64,000 bases of DNA, taken from the NCBI GenBank assembly GCA_019137255.1, contig WPDH01000366.1:1-64000 (forward strand), given 5' to 3'. Both the position numbers and the translations under genes were made by a program. This DNA comes from Corinectria fuckeliana. Its lineage: Eukaryota; Ascomycota; Sordariomycetes; Hypocreales; Nectriaceae. Within the stretch, counting starts at the first letter, position 1. Every line of letters begins with the position of its first letter. Under the pieces are notes generated by a model that worked only from the letters and a program-made list of their open reading frames with translations, was not told the origin of the DNA and did not search any database. This document shows positions 23,178 to 33,919 of the stretch, in pieces.

Positions 23178-23994
23178 TCACCACGGCCGCGCCGCGTCTT
23201 CATCTAGCACGTCGTGCCCACCCTCCTCCTTCACCGCCAACCCTCCACGGCCACTCTCGCCCTCCTCGAACACGCCCTGTCCAACCTTCCACGGATTCCT
23301 CTTCGCTCTCTTGCCCGCCAGACTAGGCCCCCTGCCGTGCGCATCGCCCGTCCACTCCCCCATCGCCACGCTCACGCCCTTGGCGGCCTCCTCCTTGTCT
23401 CCCGCCGCCATGCCCGGCGGATCGATGCCGACGAACGAGACGCGCTCGGCGGGGAACCCGACGGCTGCGCAGTGGCCGTCGACGAGGCGCTGCTTCTTGA
23501 AGCCGTGGCTCACGATGGTCATGCGCGAGGGCCACGCCTGCACGCGGGCGAAGAACAGCGTCAGCGCGAAGAGGACGTTGTGGTACGAATCCAACGCGCG
23601 CTCCTCGACCACGACCTCGTCGCCGGCGACAGGTCCCGGAAGCAGACCCCAGTATGCGTTCTCCGCCGCCATGTTCGCGTAACTCCGCGCCTCGGACAGC
23701 CGCGTCTCCGTCCTCGTCGGGCCCCTAGCCATCCAGGCAATTCGTCAGCGGCGACAACCTTTCCAAAGCTTCAGGCTCTCGAGGCTCCCCTCACCCGGAA
23801 AACACCAGTACGGAACCCTCGCGGTCGCCGGCCAGACACGCCACGCCGGCCTTGGCGTGCTCGACAAACGTGTCCGTCTCGCCGCGCTGGAAGTCGGCGA
23901 TGAGCCACTCGGCTTCGTCGCTGCCGCGGGACGGGCCGCCGAGCCAGATGCCGTGGCAGCAGACGACGATGAGGTGCGTGCGTGGACGGGGCAT
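23178..23994 (-). CDS. DUF218 (YdcF/SanA-like) domain protein, 2 exons, 248 aa
   Basis: Proteins with DUF218 have a Rossmann-like fold and are of uncertain biochemical function; bacterial members affect cell-envelope integrity. Exons in coding order are 23994-23795 and 23724-23178, with a 70-bp intron (GTGAGG donor) splitting a Gly codon. Splicing restores the family-type strand and turn LVFSGGPTR. Other matching parts are THLIVVCCHGIW at the N-terminus, ARSYANMAAENAYWGL, the ALDSYHNVLFALTLFF helix (acidic residue followed by Asn, typical of DUF218), and MTIVSHGFKKQRL. No signal peptide is seen, unlike many bacterial relatives. In-frame ATGs lie further upstream (up to 24186), but the extra residues look like leader sequence, so I start at 23994. 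Confidence 0.82.
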
Positions 23995-24390
23995 TTTGAG
24001 GTGAGAGATGGCTTGCTGGCTTTGGGACCTTTTCGGGTTGGGAGGACCGAGGGTCTGATCATGTGATGTGGGAGCGGGTTGCGTCTTGTGGTGAGGCATC
24101 TCATATAGAGAGGAGAGCGACAAAGCCCGCGAGGCGCATTGTTTACATGCAGCTGATGAAGGGCCAGGTGTCCATGTTCGGGACATGACGGGTCAGACAA
24201 CCGCATCGTCAATGAGATCCAAGGGGGATGTTTATCCACTCGCTGGTAACGTCGTAATATACAAAATTCCGGATCTGTCCGCCTCCGAGTGCGAGTTCCG
24301 ATTTCTATGCCCCTATCCAACCCTTCTCTAGTAATAGTACATGGTCATTGGGCACATCCTACGCCATAGTACATCTCGGGTTTGCTAACC
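23995..24390. other. Spacer between FOL3 3' end and DUF218 gene start
   Basis: About 400 bp. Both flanking genes are on the minus strand, so this holds the FOL3 3' untranslated region and the DUF218 promoter. No motif is recognised beyond an unremarkable AT-richer patch at 24230-24390. Confidence 0.5.
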
Positions 24391-26454
24391 CTATGAATCT
24401 CGTCGGCGCGTTGTCAGCTTCTCCGCAAAGGGTTCAACCGCCGTCGCCTTGTCACTCTGCCTTTGCGTCGCGCCATCCTTCCTGAACTCGTTCGTCTCAT
24501 CTACAGTAGCCGCTGCAGCCTCCTCCACCGTCTGGCCCCAAGGCGAACCATCCTTGCGCTCCGCTGCGGCGGCGGCGGTTTCCGACGCCTCGGGGACGAG
24601 GAAGGGAGACTTCGGGGGCTGTTTTGCCGTTCGCGGCCGCCCGAATATCCTCGAGTAGCCCATGTACTTTTTGTAAGGCAGCGCCCGACGCCCCCTTATC
24701 TTGAGCATGGCGCTGGCGTACTGCTTTCGGTGTTCGGTGGCTTGCTTCTGGAGGCCTTCGAGCTTATCGGCGAGGCTGCCGACGACTTCGTTCGGGACCG
24801 GGGAATCTTCAGTGCAATTCCTTTTCATGTCATTTCGGATGACGGAAAGACTTTTTTGGTAACCTTCTGCTTGAGTCTTGTGGTACGCGGCTTTTCGTTG
24901 TAGTTCCGAGATCTCTGCCGGAACCTCTACAGGATCGGGCTTGCCGCCGTCGCCCACGTTGGCAAATGTTTTGTTGCGAATAGGTGATAGTTGCCAGTGT
25001 CTTCGCGCTTGCTTGAATTCCCTTTCCTCCTCTTCCGTCAGCTTCCGCTCCTGTGCGAGCTTGGTGTATCGATATAGCTGCGACCGCCCGGGCCTGCGAG
25101 TTCTGAGTTCTCGCTTCCGGTGGACGCCGTCGAGTTTGAAGAGATCCCGAATCAGGTAGAGACTGCCTGTCACTATGATGGGGCCGTCCTCGCCGGCCTT
25201 GTCGCAAGCCCATTGCAGCGCAGCTCCAACCTCGGGCTCGCCAGTGTAGACTTGGTCGGTGTTCCTGACAATGGCCCTGGCATGGTCCGCGCCGTAGTTG
25301 GCAGGGGCTGGCGCAGGGTCGTTGGGTCCTTGAGTGAACTCGACAAAGGCAAGGTTGTCTTGGGGCTGGACGACCCTTTCGATAATCTGATCAAAGGGCT
25401 TATGCTTGCTCGACGACATTCCCATGACCCAGGTCACTGGCTGCTCATCCTTCCGAAGCCACTTATTAACATGGCCGACGAGTCCTTCGATTCCCAGCAT
25501 GTTGTGCGCTCCATCAACCAGAATGTGTTGGCTTTCACGGCCGCAAATCTCAGGCGAGACCTGCACCTGCTCCATTCGCCCAGGTAGATAGGGCTCGGTG
25601 GCCATCAGTTTGTCGAGGTTGATCTCTTTGTGGGGGAACATGTGTCGGTAAGCCAGGGCTGCGCACAACAGATTCTGGATCTGATAGCTCTCGAGTTTCC
25701 ATTTCTCGTTGTTAAGAGTCAACAGGAACGGTTCTGCTTTCCAAGTGAGGATGAGATCGGTTCCCACCTCGCGAGCGTGTTCTCTGAGCACTCGCACGAC
25801 CGAAGGAGGGTTTGTGTGGTCGACGATGCATGGTACATTCTTCTGCATGATGCCGGCTTTGACCTTGGCGATGTTCTCGAGACTGTTTCCGAGAAACTCT
25901 TGGTGGTCAAGGCCAATCTTGGAGATGATGGTGGCGGCCTTTTGCTTCATAACATTGGTAGCGTCGGTAGCTCCGCCCATGCCAACCTCGACGATGCCGT
26001 ACGGAACGTGCATCTTTTCGAAGACGCGGAATGCGGTGGCGGTCTCGAGTTCAAAGGGCGACAAGGTCTCAGGTTCTTCGCCGTGGCGAAACTTCCAGCC
26101 GGACGAGATGCGGTCCCACTTGGCCTGAACGTGGTTCCTCTCCATCTCGTACATGCGCGGGTTCACGTAGAGGCCGTTGATGGTGACGCCGTTGTGGCTT
26201 TCCGGGAACGCCGGCGACGTATAGCTTCCATAGCCAATGCCTCCCAGCTTAAAGAGGCCGGCGAGAAAGGCGCAGATGGAGCCCTTGCCGTTGGTGCCAG
26301 CGACGTGGACGCCCTTCCACTCCTGCGTCGACGGGACGACGCGATTGATGCGATCGAGGCCGAGACGGATGTCCCGGTAGCCGGTCGACCTCTTGCCAGA
26401 CAGGGCGCGGTAGATGCGGCTAACGGCGAGCTGGATGTCCTGAGAGGAGGCCAT
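24391..26454 (-). CDS. FOL3: Dihydrofolate synthetase (FOL3-type, Mur-ligase fold) with long C-terminal extension, 687 aa
   Basis: Adds glutamate to dihydropteroate in folate synthesis; related folylpolyglutamate synthases add further glutamates. Single exon; the ATG at 26454 gives MASSQDIQLAVSRIYRAL, while the open frame runs six codons further upstream. Family signatures are the ATP P-loop GTNGKGS (residues 53-59), SYTSPAF after it, the GIVEVGMGGATDATN block with Glu156, KIGLDHQEFLG, and ILVDGAHN with Asp314 and His317. The Mur-like ligase ends near residue 440 (GSLYLIRDLFKL). The remaining 247 residues form an unexpected charged tail: basic segment RRPGRSQLYRYTKLAQERK, likely coiled coil around 485-600, a basic RGRRALPYKKYMG patch, and an Ala/Glu-rich end. 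Yeast Fol3 lacks such a tail. Whether FOL3 or folylpolyglutamate synthase activity dominates cannot be told. Confidence 0.88.
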   Translation of the reverse strand: MASSQDIQLAVSRIYRALSGKRSTGYRDIRLGLDRINRVVPSTQEWKGVHVAGTNGKGSICAFLAGLFKLGGIGYGSYTSPAFPESHNGVTINGLYVNPRMYEMERNHVQAKWDRISSGWKFRHGEEPETLSPFELETATAFRVFEKMHVPYGIVEVGMGGATDATNVMKQKAATIISKIGLDHQEFLGNSLENIAKVKAGIMQKNVPCIVDHTNPPSVVRVLREHAREVGTDLILTWKAEPFLLTLNNEKWKLESYQIQNLLCAALAYRHMFPHKEINLDKLMATEPYLPGRMEQVQVSPEICGRESQHILVDGAHNMLGIEGLVGHVNKWLRKDEQPVTWVMGMSSSKHKPFDQIIERVVQPQDNLAFVEFTQGPNDPAPAPANYGADHARAIVRNTDQVYTGEPEVGAALQWACDKAGEDGPIIVTGSLYLIRDLFKLDGVHRKRELRTRRPGRSQLYRYTKLAQERKLTEEEEREFKQARRHWQLSPIRNKTFANVGDGGKPDPVEVPAEISELQRKAAYHKTQAEGYQKSLSVIRNDMKRNCTEDSPVPNEVVGSLADKLEGLQKQATEHRKQYASAMLKIRGRRALPYKKYMGYSRIFGRPRTAKQPPKSPFLVPEASETAAAAAERKDGSPWGQTVEEAAAATVDETNEFRKDGATQRQSDKATAVEPFAEKLTTRRRDS

Positions 26455-27308
26455 GGTGAGGCGGCATCTCACCGAGTCGACCGTGGTGACGCGGAGCCTG
26501 GTTTAGCTTGGAAGCCGCGGGACAAGGCAGTCCCTTGGTCAATTGACAGGGTAAGATCGGTGCCGCCGAGGCCTTGGGGTGGAATGATGGCATGAACTGA
26601 TGAATGAATGAATCCATCATCATGGTCCATTAATTTTCACTGCTAGGAAGGACGTCTACTAGTCTGGACTGATGGGTCGACCCCACTTGGGGTTAAGAAT
26701 GCGCCACAGCCAGCCACAGCCAGCCACAGGGATGTCAGTTATGTGCCCCACCCAAACGCTGTAGTTTGTGGCTGGGCGTGCGAGCGTGAATCCGGAACGA
26801 GTTCCCAGTTTCCGGTCTGATACCATCTGTTAGTGGCCAAGTGTCCCTCAGCAGCTTCTTGCCTCTGCAGCATCTTGCTGTCCCTAACAGCAACCACCAC
26901 ATGCACAAACACGGGCACAAACGCGGGCACATGCAAGGACGGGGCGCTCAACGTTGCTAGTGATAAGCTAAGACTGAGAACTGCCCACTCGCCTTGATCC
27001 GCGCCCTTCTTCTTCAACCTCCCGAAAATTTAGCATAGCAACCTGAGGTGGAACTGACTAACTGCCCTAACCCAACCCGCAGCACGCGCGAGCCTCTCCC
27101 GGTCTCCCGCCTGTCGTCGCCTATCGCCCCGGCTTTCGTCTTCCGACTCCATTCACCCTCCTCCACCTCCTCCATCCTCCGACTTGCTCGTCTTCACGCT
27201 CCGGGCTCACCATCTGCGTCGCTTATCACCTGTGGCAGTTCCTGAGTCTCATCAGCAATCCAGCTCTTACTCATCCTTTCGTTTGCGGCATTTTTGCATT
27301 CCTCCAAA
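26455..27308. promoter_or_regulatory. Divergent promoter between FOL3 and a conserved fungal gene
   Basis: 854 bp between two outward-facing start codons. It contains CAGCCACAGCCAGCCACAG direct repeats at 26707-26725 and a long pyrimidine-rich run at 27090-27300 on the + strand, consistent with the promoter/leader of the gene at 27309. Short open frames here are composition artefacts. Confidence 0.55.
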
Positions 27309-29133
27309 ATGGGCCTTCCGTAAGTAGTCCTTTTTTTTTCTCCCTTGCCTACTTATCCTCGTCTCGTGACGCCGTCGCGACTCGCGCCAGCGCAGCGCAG
27401 CCGCACTCCCCTGGTCCGCATCGGGAGACGGATCCTGTCGCCGTCGCTCTATCACGTCAGTGCACTTTGCATCGCGTGGCGAACGTGGTTGCACCTGGCC
27501 GCCAATCAATCGTCTGCAGAGCTTCGTTTCTTGGTTTTCGTCGCCGTTACGTCGGCGCTGGTCCGTGGGACTCGTGTACTAATTGAACGCGACTCTACAG
27601 ACTGTTCGTCGCCCCCGTCGAATCCGACTTGCCATCCAAGGCTGCCGATAAGAGCGGCGCGACATCGCCGTCGCGGTCCGGCATTCGGCGTAATGCCCGT
27701 CCAGATTCCCGCGAGCGTCGCGCCGTGCTTCGACGGCACATGTCCATTCGCGAGCGACTGACCCCCGGGAATTCGAGTTTACGACGATCCAGCTCGTCTG
27801 GAAGAGACGGGCGCGAGGACCCAACTGTCCGAATCGCCGAGCCCCCCCATCTGGACGAACATCGGGGCCCAAGGCCATTCCGCGAAGTGTTGAGGGACAT
27901 GGCCAGAACCGACGATCGGAGTAGGGAACGATTTGACGAGCAACTCCACAACATATTCAACGGCAACGGCCATCCAGAAGAAGCAGCAGGCCACGATGTC
28001 GATCTAGGATTGGGATGGTGGGCAGGTGATCCTATCCCGCCACGTGCCGACACTCGGATCGTAAGCTCTTCCTAAGCAGGCTTAAACAAGCCGGGCCTTT
28101 ACATTGAACCTCCAGAGCTTCGTTGCTAACTACCGATTAGTCACCGACTGCCCCCCTTGGCTTCCGACAAGATGGTCCGGAGTCTCATAGGGAGTTCCAT
28201 TTGCACTCGCGCCCGAGAATCTCCCCGTTGGTGCAACAGCCGACGCTGCCTCGCCCCTTGTTAGAGACGGACGGCATGAGCCGACGTCGGAGGGCAGACC
28301 CCCGTAACCGTCCAGCCATGTCAGGCTTGGATAGTCAGCGCAACGCAATTCTCCAGCGTATCAGGGGAGGTCTAGACGGCCTTGGAGATCGCGATAGGAG
28401 CCTTAGTCCCGAGGTTTGGGACACCCTCTTGTCCACGCTGACACCCGACCCTCAACCGCCCAGTGCGGGCTCATCCTTCGCCTCGACCGTCGCCTCACAG
28501 AGCGCCGGAGTATCTTCGAGCACGTCCATGACCGGGGCCACAGCTCTCAGTACGGCGCAGCTTGACCAGGCATGCGAATCTGGCTGTGAGGGCTCGGACA
28601 CGGATGAAGCCGACTTCGAACAGCTTGATTCGGAACGACCTCGCAACCCCTGGACCCACTTGCCTCGTGCTCGGATCCGAGTGGAGGAGTACAACCTCGA
28701 TGGGCCGGCAGATGGACCGGTGGACAGGCCGGTGGACAGGCCGGCGGACGGACCTTTCGGTCGAGGCGCCAGACACCGGAATGCGGAAGAAGTTGCACGC
28801 CCAACAGCCGGAAGAGCAGTTGATCCCGCTACACGACGACCCATAACTTTTTCCGACTTGCGCGGCGCTCGGCCTGCCTGGGTTGGACAGTTGTCTGTTG
28901 GCGCCTCAGACAATGAGCAGGAAACTGGGCGCCGGAGCCAGAACCGCTCGGGCCAGAGTCGAGCGAGTTCCAATCGCTCTGCAGCTTCGAGGAGCAACAT
29001 GTCTCCCGGTGATGAAGAATGGGAAGGCATGCAGCGCATCGTTCGCAGCCTGGCTCGGCGGGAAGATATCCCGGACGAGTGGTGGGCTGAGGCTGGCCTC
29101 AGCAGAACGCTCTCGCCAGATGGAAGAGACTAG
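27309..29133 (+). CDS. Conserved fungal protein of unknown function, 3 exons, 487 aa
   Basis: Exons are 27309-27319, 27601-28060 and 28141-29133. The first exon encodes only MGLP. Its GTAAGT donor is followed by a long 281-bp intron with a TACTAAT branch site. The second intron is 80 bp with a GCTAAC branch site. Residues 5-110 are Ser/Arg-rich (SPSRSGIRRNARPDSRERR). A more ordered block follows (PFREVLRDMARTDDRSRERF, DVDLGLGWWAGDP), then a low-complexity middle with LSPEVWDTLLSTLTPDPQPP and tandem GPVDRPVDRPADGP repeats at about 28709-28752. The C-terminal block EEWEGMQRIVRSLARREDIP ending in WWAEAGL looks conserved. No catalytic motif, transmembrane segment or known domain is seen. It may be a regulatory or scaffold protein; that is only inferred from its disorder. 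Confidence 0.75.
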
Positions 29134-30906
29134 AGGGCCGGCCGGGCCATGTTACGAATTTATTTGGGTGACGAGTTGTCAAAGGGGGGAGAACCGAGAA
29201 AAATGGAAGCGGTCACGGAGGGTGCTCGAAAACGGCCAAGGGTGGGAAGAAAGCAACGGATGGCCATCTCCAATTAATTATATCGGAGCATTTTTTGGAC
29301 TGGATTTCGGCTTGCAAAGGGTGTAGCCATAGGGTTTACTAGGTTAACTGAGCGAACGGCACAGCTCGTATGAATGCGAAACGACCGCTAAAAGGCGGTC
29401 TCTTTTCTTTTTTTTCTAGCTTTTTACCAGGCATGTCTGGGCTTGAGCCTGGAACATGTGCTTGAGCAGAGGGGTTTCCAAGCATCTTGATATCTTGATG
29501 CAAATGCAGAGGGATTTCAGAAAGTAACGGTTCTCGTGGCGTTTTGCAATAAAAGATGCCTTTCCTCTCTCTGTTTGTATCACCCCTGGACCGCTATCTT
29601 TGTCTTCATTAAAATGGAGGCCTCTATAACTATCTACTATTGCCGTGCTTGATGTGGAACATATTGTGCGAAGAATCGATCCTCTGGTCCATTGTGTCGC
29701 TTGATGTTTCCTTCTTGGGCAGATACGACAGCAGTTCAACAGAGTGAGATTGTACAATGGTATGCCGAAGGGTTGAGGGATGCTCTAAGACGGCAGACGG
29801 ACAATTTCCTCCAGATAGACTATGTACCAAGTAGATACTATACGGCATGCCCAAGAGCAGCGTCTCCTCCCGGAAACTTTGGATCTATCTGCATGGTTCA
29901 ATATCTCGAGAGATTTAAGAGCGGGAACGGGTCCTGATAGAGTTGGGCGAAGTTTGCCGTAAGTCGCTACTACAAAGTATATTCTCAGTGACTGGCTGAC
30001 ATACTGCTGTAAGGTTTGACATTCTCATCTCTAATGGATGTTGTGACCTCTATAAGCCTTTTACTTGGCCCTGACCTTACTAAGAAGGGGGCGTTTAGTA
30101 TCTTGACTTCCCATTTTATAGGACTCTAGTAAGCCTAAATAATAAAGAATACAGAATAAGAAAGAGAGAGAAGAGAGTGGTTCGGGGATATAAGCCGCCC
30201 TAATTAGGATTATTGACTAGCATGATAGCAGGTACTAGAAGAACTTGCACAGGGATTTCAAGTTTCTCGCCTTCTCTGGAAAGGAATCATCACTACATTT
30301 GCCGACATTCCCGCCCTTTAAGTTCTGGACGATGCCAGCCTCACGCGAGGCACCACCTCCCCAGGTCGATTCTTGTCTTTAATCAGACCTTAGAGGAAGT
30401 GGCTCGGTGCGCGGAAAACCTTGCAGGTATACGATGGCCAGCATACAAACGCCAAGAGGATGTGCAAGCTGTCCGTGCTAAGCTCGACGCGGCATGGGGC
30501 CGCAGTTTCCATCATTTGTCTGAGCGGCATCGACGCAGCCGAATAATCACTCCCGTGCGTCACCGTCAGAGACCCAGCAGTGGGTGGCAGGTCTTGGCGT
30601 GTTTCAATCAAAGCCTACGAGCTGGCGATATGGCGGTGGTGTCTTCAACCTCTGCCCATAGGCGTCCGAGGACACTGAGAATCTGGGGAAAACCTAAGCG
30701 CGCGGCACGTCTCCTCGGGCCCAGTCACTCACAGCCAATCATTATGTCTGTAGCTGATGACTAAGTCGTACTAGTACAGTACTCCGGTGCAGCTCAAGCT
30801 GACACTCATGGTAATGTCAACCGCCTAGGCAGACCTGCTGCAGCCACTCCTCGCTTGTTCGTGTGTTTATCATTTCAGGTTCTCCTAGTCGACTATCTAG
30901 TCTCCT
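29134..30906. other. Intergenic, gene-poor, with a terminator-like hairpin
   Basis: About 1.8 kb without a supported gene. A G/C hairpin plus T-run lies at 29383-29417 (listed separately). Open frames at 29692-29937 (+), 29416-29757 (-) and 30213-30764 (+) are short, overlap on opposite strands and match nothing I recognise. Part of 30390-30560 (+, reading NQTLEEVARCAENLAGIRWP) has some coding look and could be a small relic. Confidence 0.4.
29383..29417 (+). terminator. Hairpin followed by T-run, terminator-like
   Basis: Perfect 6-bp G/C stem GACCGC / GCGGTC with a TAAAAG loop, followed directly by TCTTTTC and nine T residues. In bacteria this would be an intrinsic terminator. In a fungal nucleus it could end an RNA polymerase III transcript or simply be chance; no upstream RNA gene is recognised. 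Confidence 0.25.
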
Positions 30907-32960
30907 ATGGACGCCCGTTACGCCCAGATATGCTCTTGGATACAAACAGGGAAGCACACAATCCTGACCGACTACGACAAAGCGAACAGCGATCGAGTCG
31001 GGTCGAACACGGGCGAGCTGGAACTACCGGATGCTGATGTTTCCTCCGATGATGGCACGTCTCCCACGTCAACCGTGTCTACTGGGTCGGCCTCACCTGC
31101 AGTTGAGAAACTCCTAGGCGCGGATGATGATGTTCTCATACCTACGCCGAGCGAGATTGGTCGTGTTTTCCAGCAAGGCCGAGAAACTTGGAGGCGATTT
31201 GTCGTGTCAGCTCAGTCCCTTCCTCGGAATTCCTTATCAGCGGGACTCAACGACCCTTCCATCCTCCTGAAGGATGTTCCCGCGCTACCCAAAGCTCTGC
31301 CAAAGTCTAGTGTGTTGACTAGACAGCTATTATGGCACGTACCATGCGCCGAGCGTGACGGAGATGGTCACAAACACCACGAGGACTTGGATCTCGAACA
31401 CCTCTATGGCACGAAAAAATATTCCTGCCTTTCATTCTCCTCACCAATCGAGTGTCGCGCGTCCTTTCAATCCGGTCCATGTTATGACAAAGGCTCCAAA
31501 TCCCCAGCTAGCGGGTTCGCTTCAGCTACCCCACGAGGTCTCCTACTTTTGACATTATGCTAGTCATACATATTTTCAGTGCGATTCTGGGAACTCCAGG
31601 GGAAAAGAGCCATTTACACTCCACACGCGCTGCGGCTGAAACCAACCAAGGGCTCCCGCGCTCGACGAGGTAGTGTCAACCTCCATCTAGGAGACTCCGC
31701 GTCTCTCGCTCTTGTCAAGTGGCTGTGTGCTATCCTCGCACCCCAACCTAGCTGGTCAGTCAAAGGAGGAGGTTTCGCGCCATGGGCAGCTTTCTGCTCG
31801 GGAAACACCCAATTTTCCATCTTCACTAGTGGGGCTGTACCCTTCTCTCTGGACGAGTCACCACCCAGCTCTGCCGAGGCCACGGAGCTTCTCATAGAGC
31901 TTTGCAGTCTGTATGGATTTGACTCAGCAGGCGCGATAGAAACAGCCGGGACCCAATATTCCCCGTCACAGCTGGATTTTTGGCGGCACTGGCCCTGCCG
32001 TTTTACCGTTCTGTCGAATGGCAGCCGCAATTCCTTACCTCCACACTTTCGAAGAACCCAATCGACAACATGGAAATAGATCATATGCGGCAATACGTCG
32101 CCGACCTTCAGTATTACATGACATTGAGCATGCACCCAGGATCTGTTGGGTCTATCATTTGGAGCATATTCTGGCAACCAGATGTTGAGTGCAATACTGT
32201 TAGCCCGTGGTTGAGCTCTATCCTTAGTGTACTACGACCGATTATCGACAGTGGAAATTTAGACATCCTTTCGAAAACCTTTGCGCTCCGTCGGCCGCGG
32301 GTTGCGCTATGGTGGCTAGGCATTTTCCTTCTTGGGAGCCCTGCCATTCCTGGCTTCATTGTGCGTTACCTAGAAACGCTTGAAGAATGTTGGGGATACG
32401 CGTCGATGGCATCACCAGACACAACGGTCTCTGCCTGGACTGGGTCACCCGAGTCTTTCCTAGACGAAGAGCCATCACGTGCCTACACCGGCTTGAAAGG
32501 CTTGGTGACAAGGGCTGACCTGCTGAAACTTCGCTACAACTTCTGCTTGCAAGACACAGCCTCCGTTCCGTTGTCCTGGCGACCTTTTGGAGTTGTCCCG
32601 AAGGAAGCGATAGAGCTTGAACTCTGGCCGTCGCTAGAGCATTGCCCTGTTAGAACATACAAGCACTGGGTCTGGTGGATTAAGAAGGGACAAACGGTTA
32701 TTGGTCGTAGTGTTCAGCTTGGGTTCCGGAAGGACACCGGCAGGTTTGTTCAGGATGTGGCTGACCGTCTGGACATAGTCAATTTGGATGACGCTACGGA
32801 ATGCAGCGATGATATAAACCTAGAACCGTCGCGCGAAGCTACCCTTCGAATGATAGGCTACTGCATGGGGGATATAACGGGGGATCGAGATACAGAGATA
32901 TCAGCCGTCCCAGGTGCTAGGACGCACCCATGGCTCAAGGGTTGGAGGGGACTCGAATGA
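30907..32960 (+). pseudogene. Broken copy of a large fungal protein of unknown function
   Basis: A continuous protein-like reading from the ATG at 30907 (MDARYAQICSWIQTGKHTIL) to a stop at 32960 (HPWLKGWRGLE), about 680 residues, carrying two lesions. First, a TAG stands at 31561-31563; coding character (FSVRFWELQGKRA) continues in the same frame right after it. A 42-bp phase-neutral intron at 31538-31579 could remove the stop, but its donor (GTCTCC) is poor. Second, near 31977-31981 the frame shifts: text up to SQLDF and text from FLAALALPFYRSVEW join only if one base is added to a five-T run. The rest is open and well formed (LSMHPGSVGSIIWSIFWQPD, ALRRPRVALWWLGIFLLGSP, HWVWWIKKGQTV). I believe this belongs to a lineage-specific fungal family, but its function is unknown. 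A one-base assembly error at the T run could explain the second lesion. Confidence 0.65.
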
Positions 32961-33919
32961 TGACGGGATGTAGTCCGACGTCAAACCACGGTGCCAACAA
33001 AGTTGTACCTGAAAGTGGCACACTCTGAGGGAGCATGATGACAAAGATCAAAGCTGCTAGGCTCCTGTCCAGCCACGGGTTTGAAGCTAAGACGAGGGCG
33101 CTGCTAAATAAACGATAAGAATGAAAGAGCCAATCACGGCGATGATTTCATTGAGTAGGGACAGATCATTGCCTAGGTAATCAAGCAACGAACCGGAATA
33201 AGAAAAGACTTCAGTACAATAACCGCAAAGCATAGCTAGGCGGCAGACGTTCGAGCGTGAACAAATCTCTATAAGTTGGTATGGATCATTGGGAGAAGAC
33301 CCCTCCGACGGGGACACTTAAGCACCTGCGCACATCCAAGACGAGGCTGGATGAAGGTCGCGCGGGTATTAGGGAAACATAACCAATCACGTCTTCCTAT
33401 CCTGATTTGAGAAATGCAGAATGGGTAGCATGTGGTGTTTACTGATTGGTTGATGTTACTCACACACTTCGCGATGGGGATGGATGGCTTCATGCACTAC
33501 CGCTTGGCATCGTGTTCGTATCGCCCGTTTCCACCCCTCATCTGATTGTTAAGCTAGTGGTGGAGTTGCTAACTCGTCCACTTCGAGTCAACGATGGGCA
33601 GACAGGCCGATCGTGGCGTCAGTTATCTGGTGCGCAATCGTAGGTCGAGACGGTCTGCCCTGATGTCCAAGCTTGCCTCATGTAATGTCAGAACGGGATG
33701 GCTGCGCTTGGATCACAATAGGACACCTCTCTTGCCGAGTCTTTGGGAATGTTTAAGGGTATGTTGGTCGCTATTCTCTTACCAAAACTCATCGCTCTGC
33801 ACAGATGCCGTCAACTATAGACTGTCATCTTTTCCCCGACCTATCTCTTGCAATACATCATCAGCATTCAAGTACTTTTGTTTCTAACACTCTAATACAA
33901 TCTCTCCCCTAAACAACTC
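32961..33919. other. Intergenic between two relic genes
   Basis: About 960 bp without a supported gene. Open frames are short on both strands (for example 33594-33887 + and 33087-33317 -) and have no recognised motif. Confidence 0.4.
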
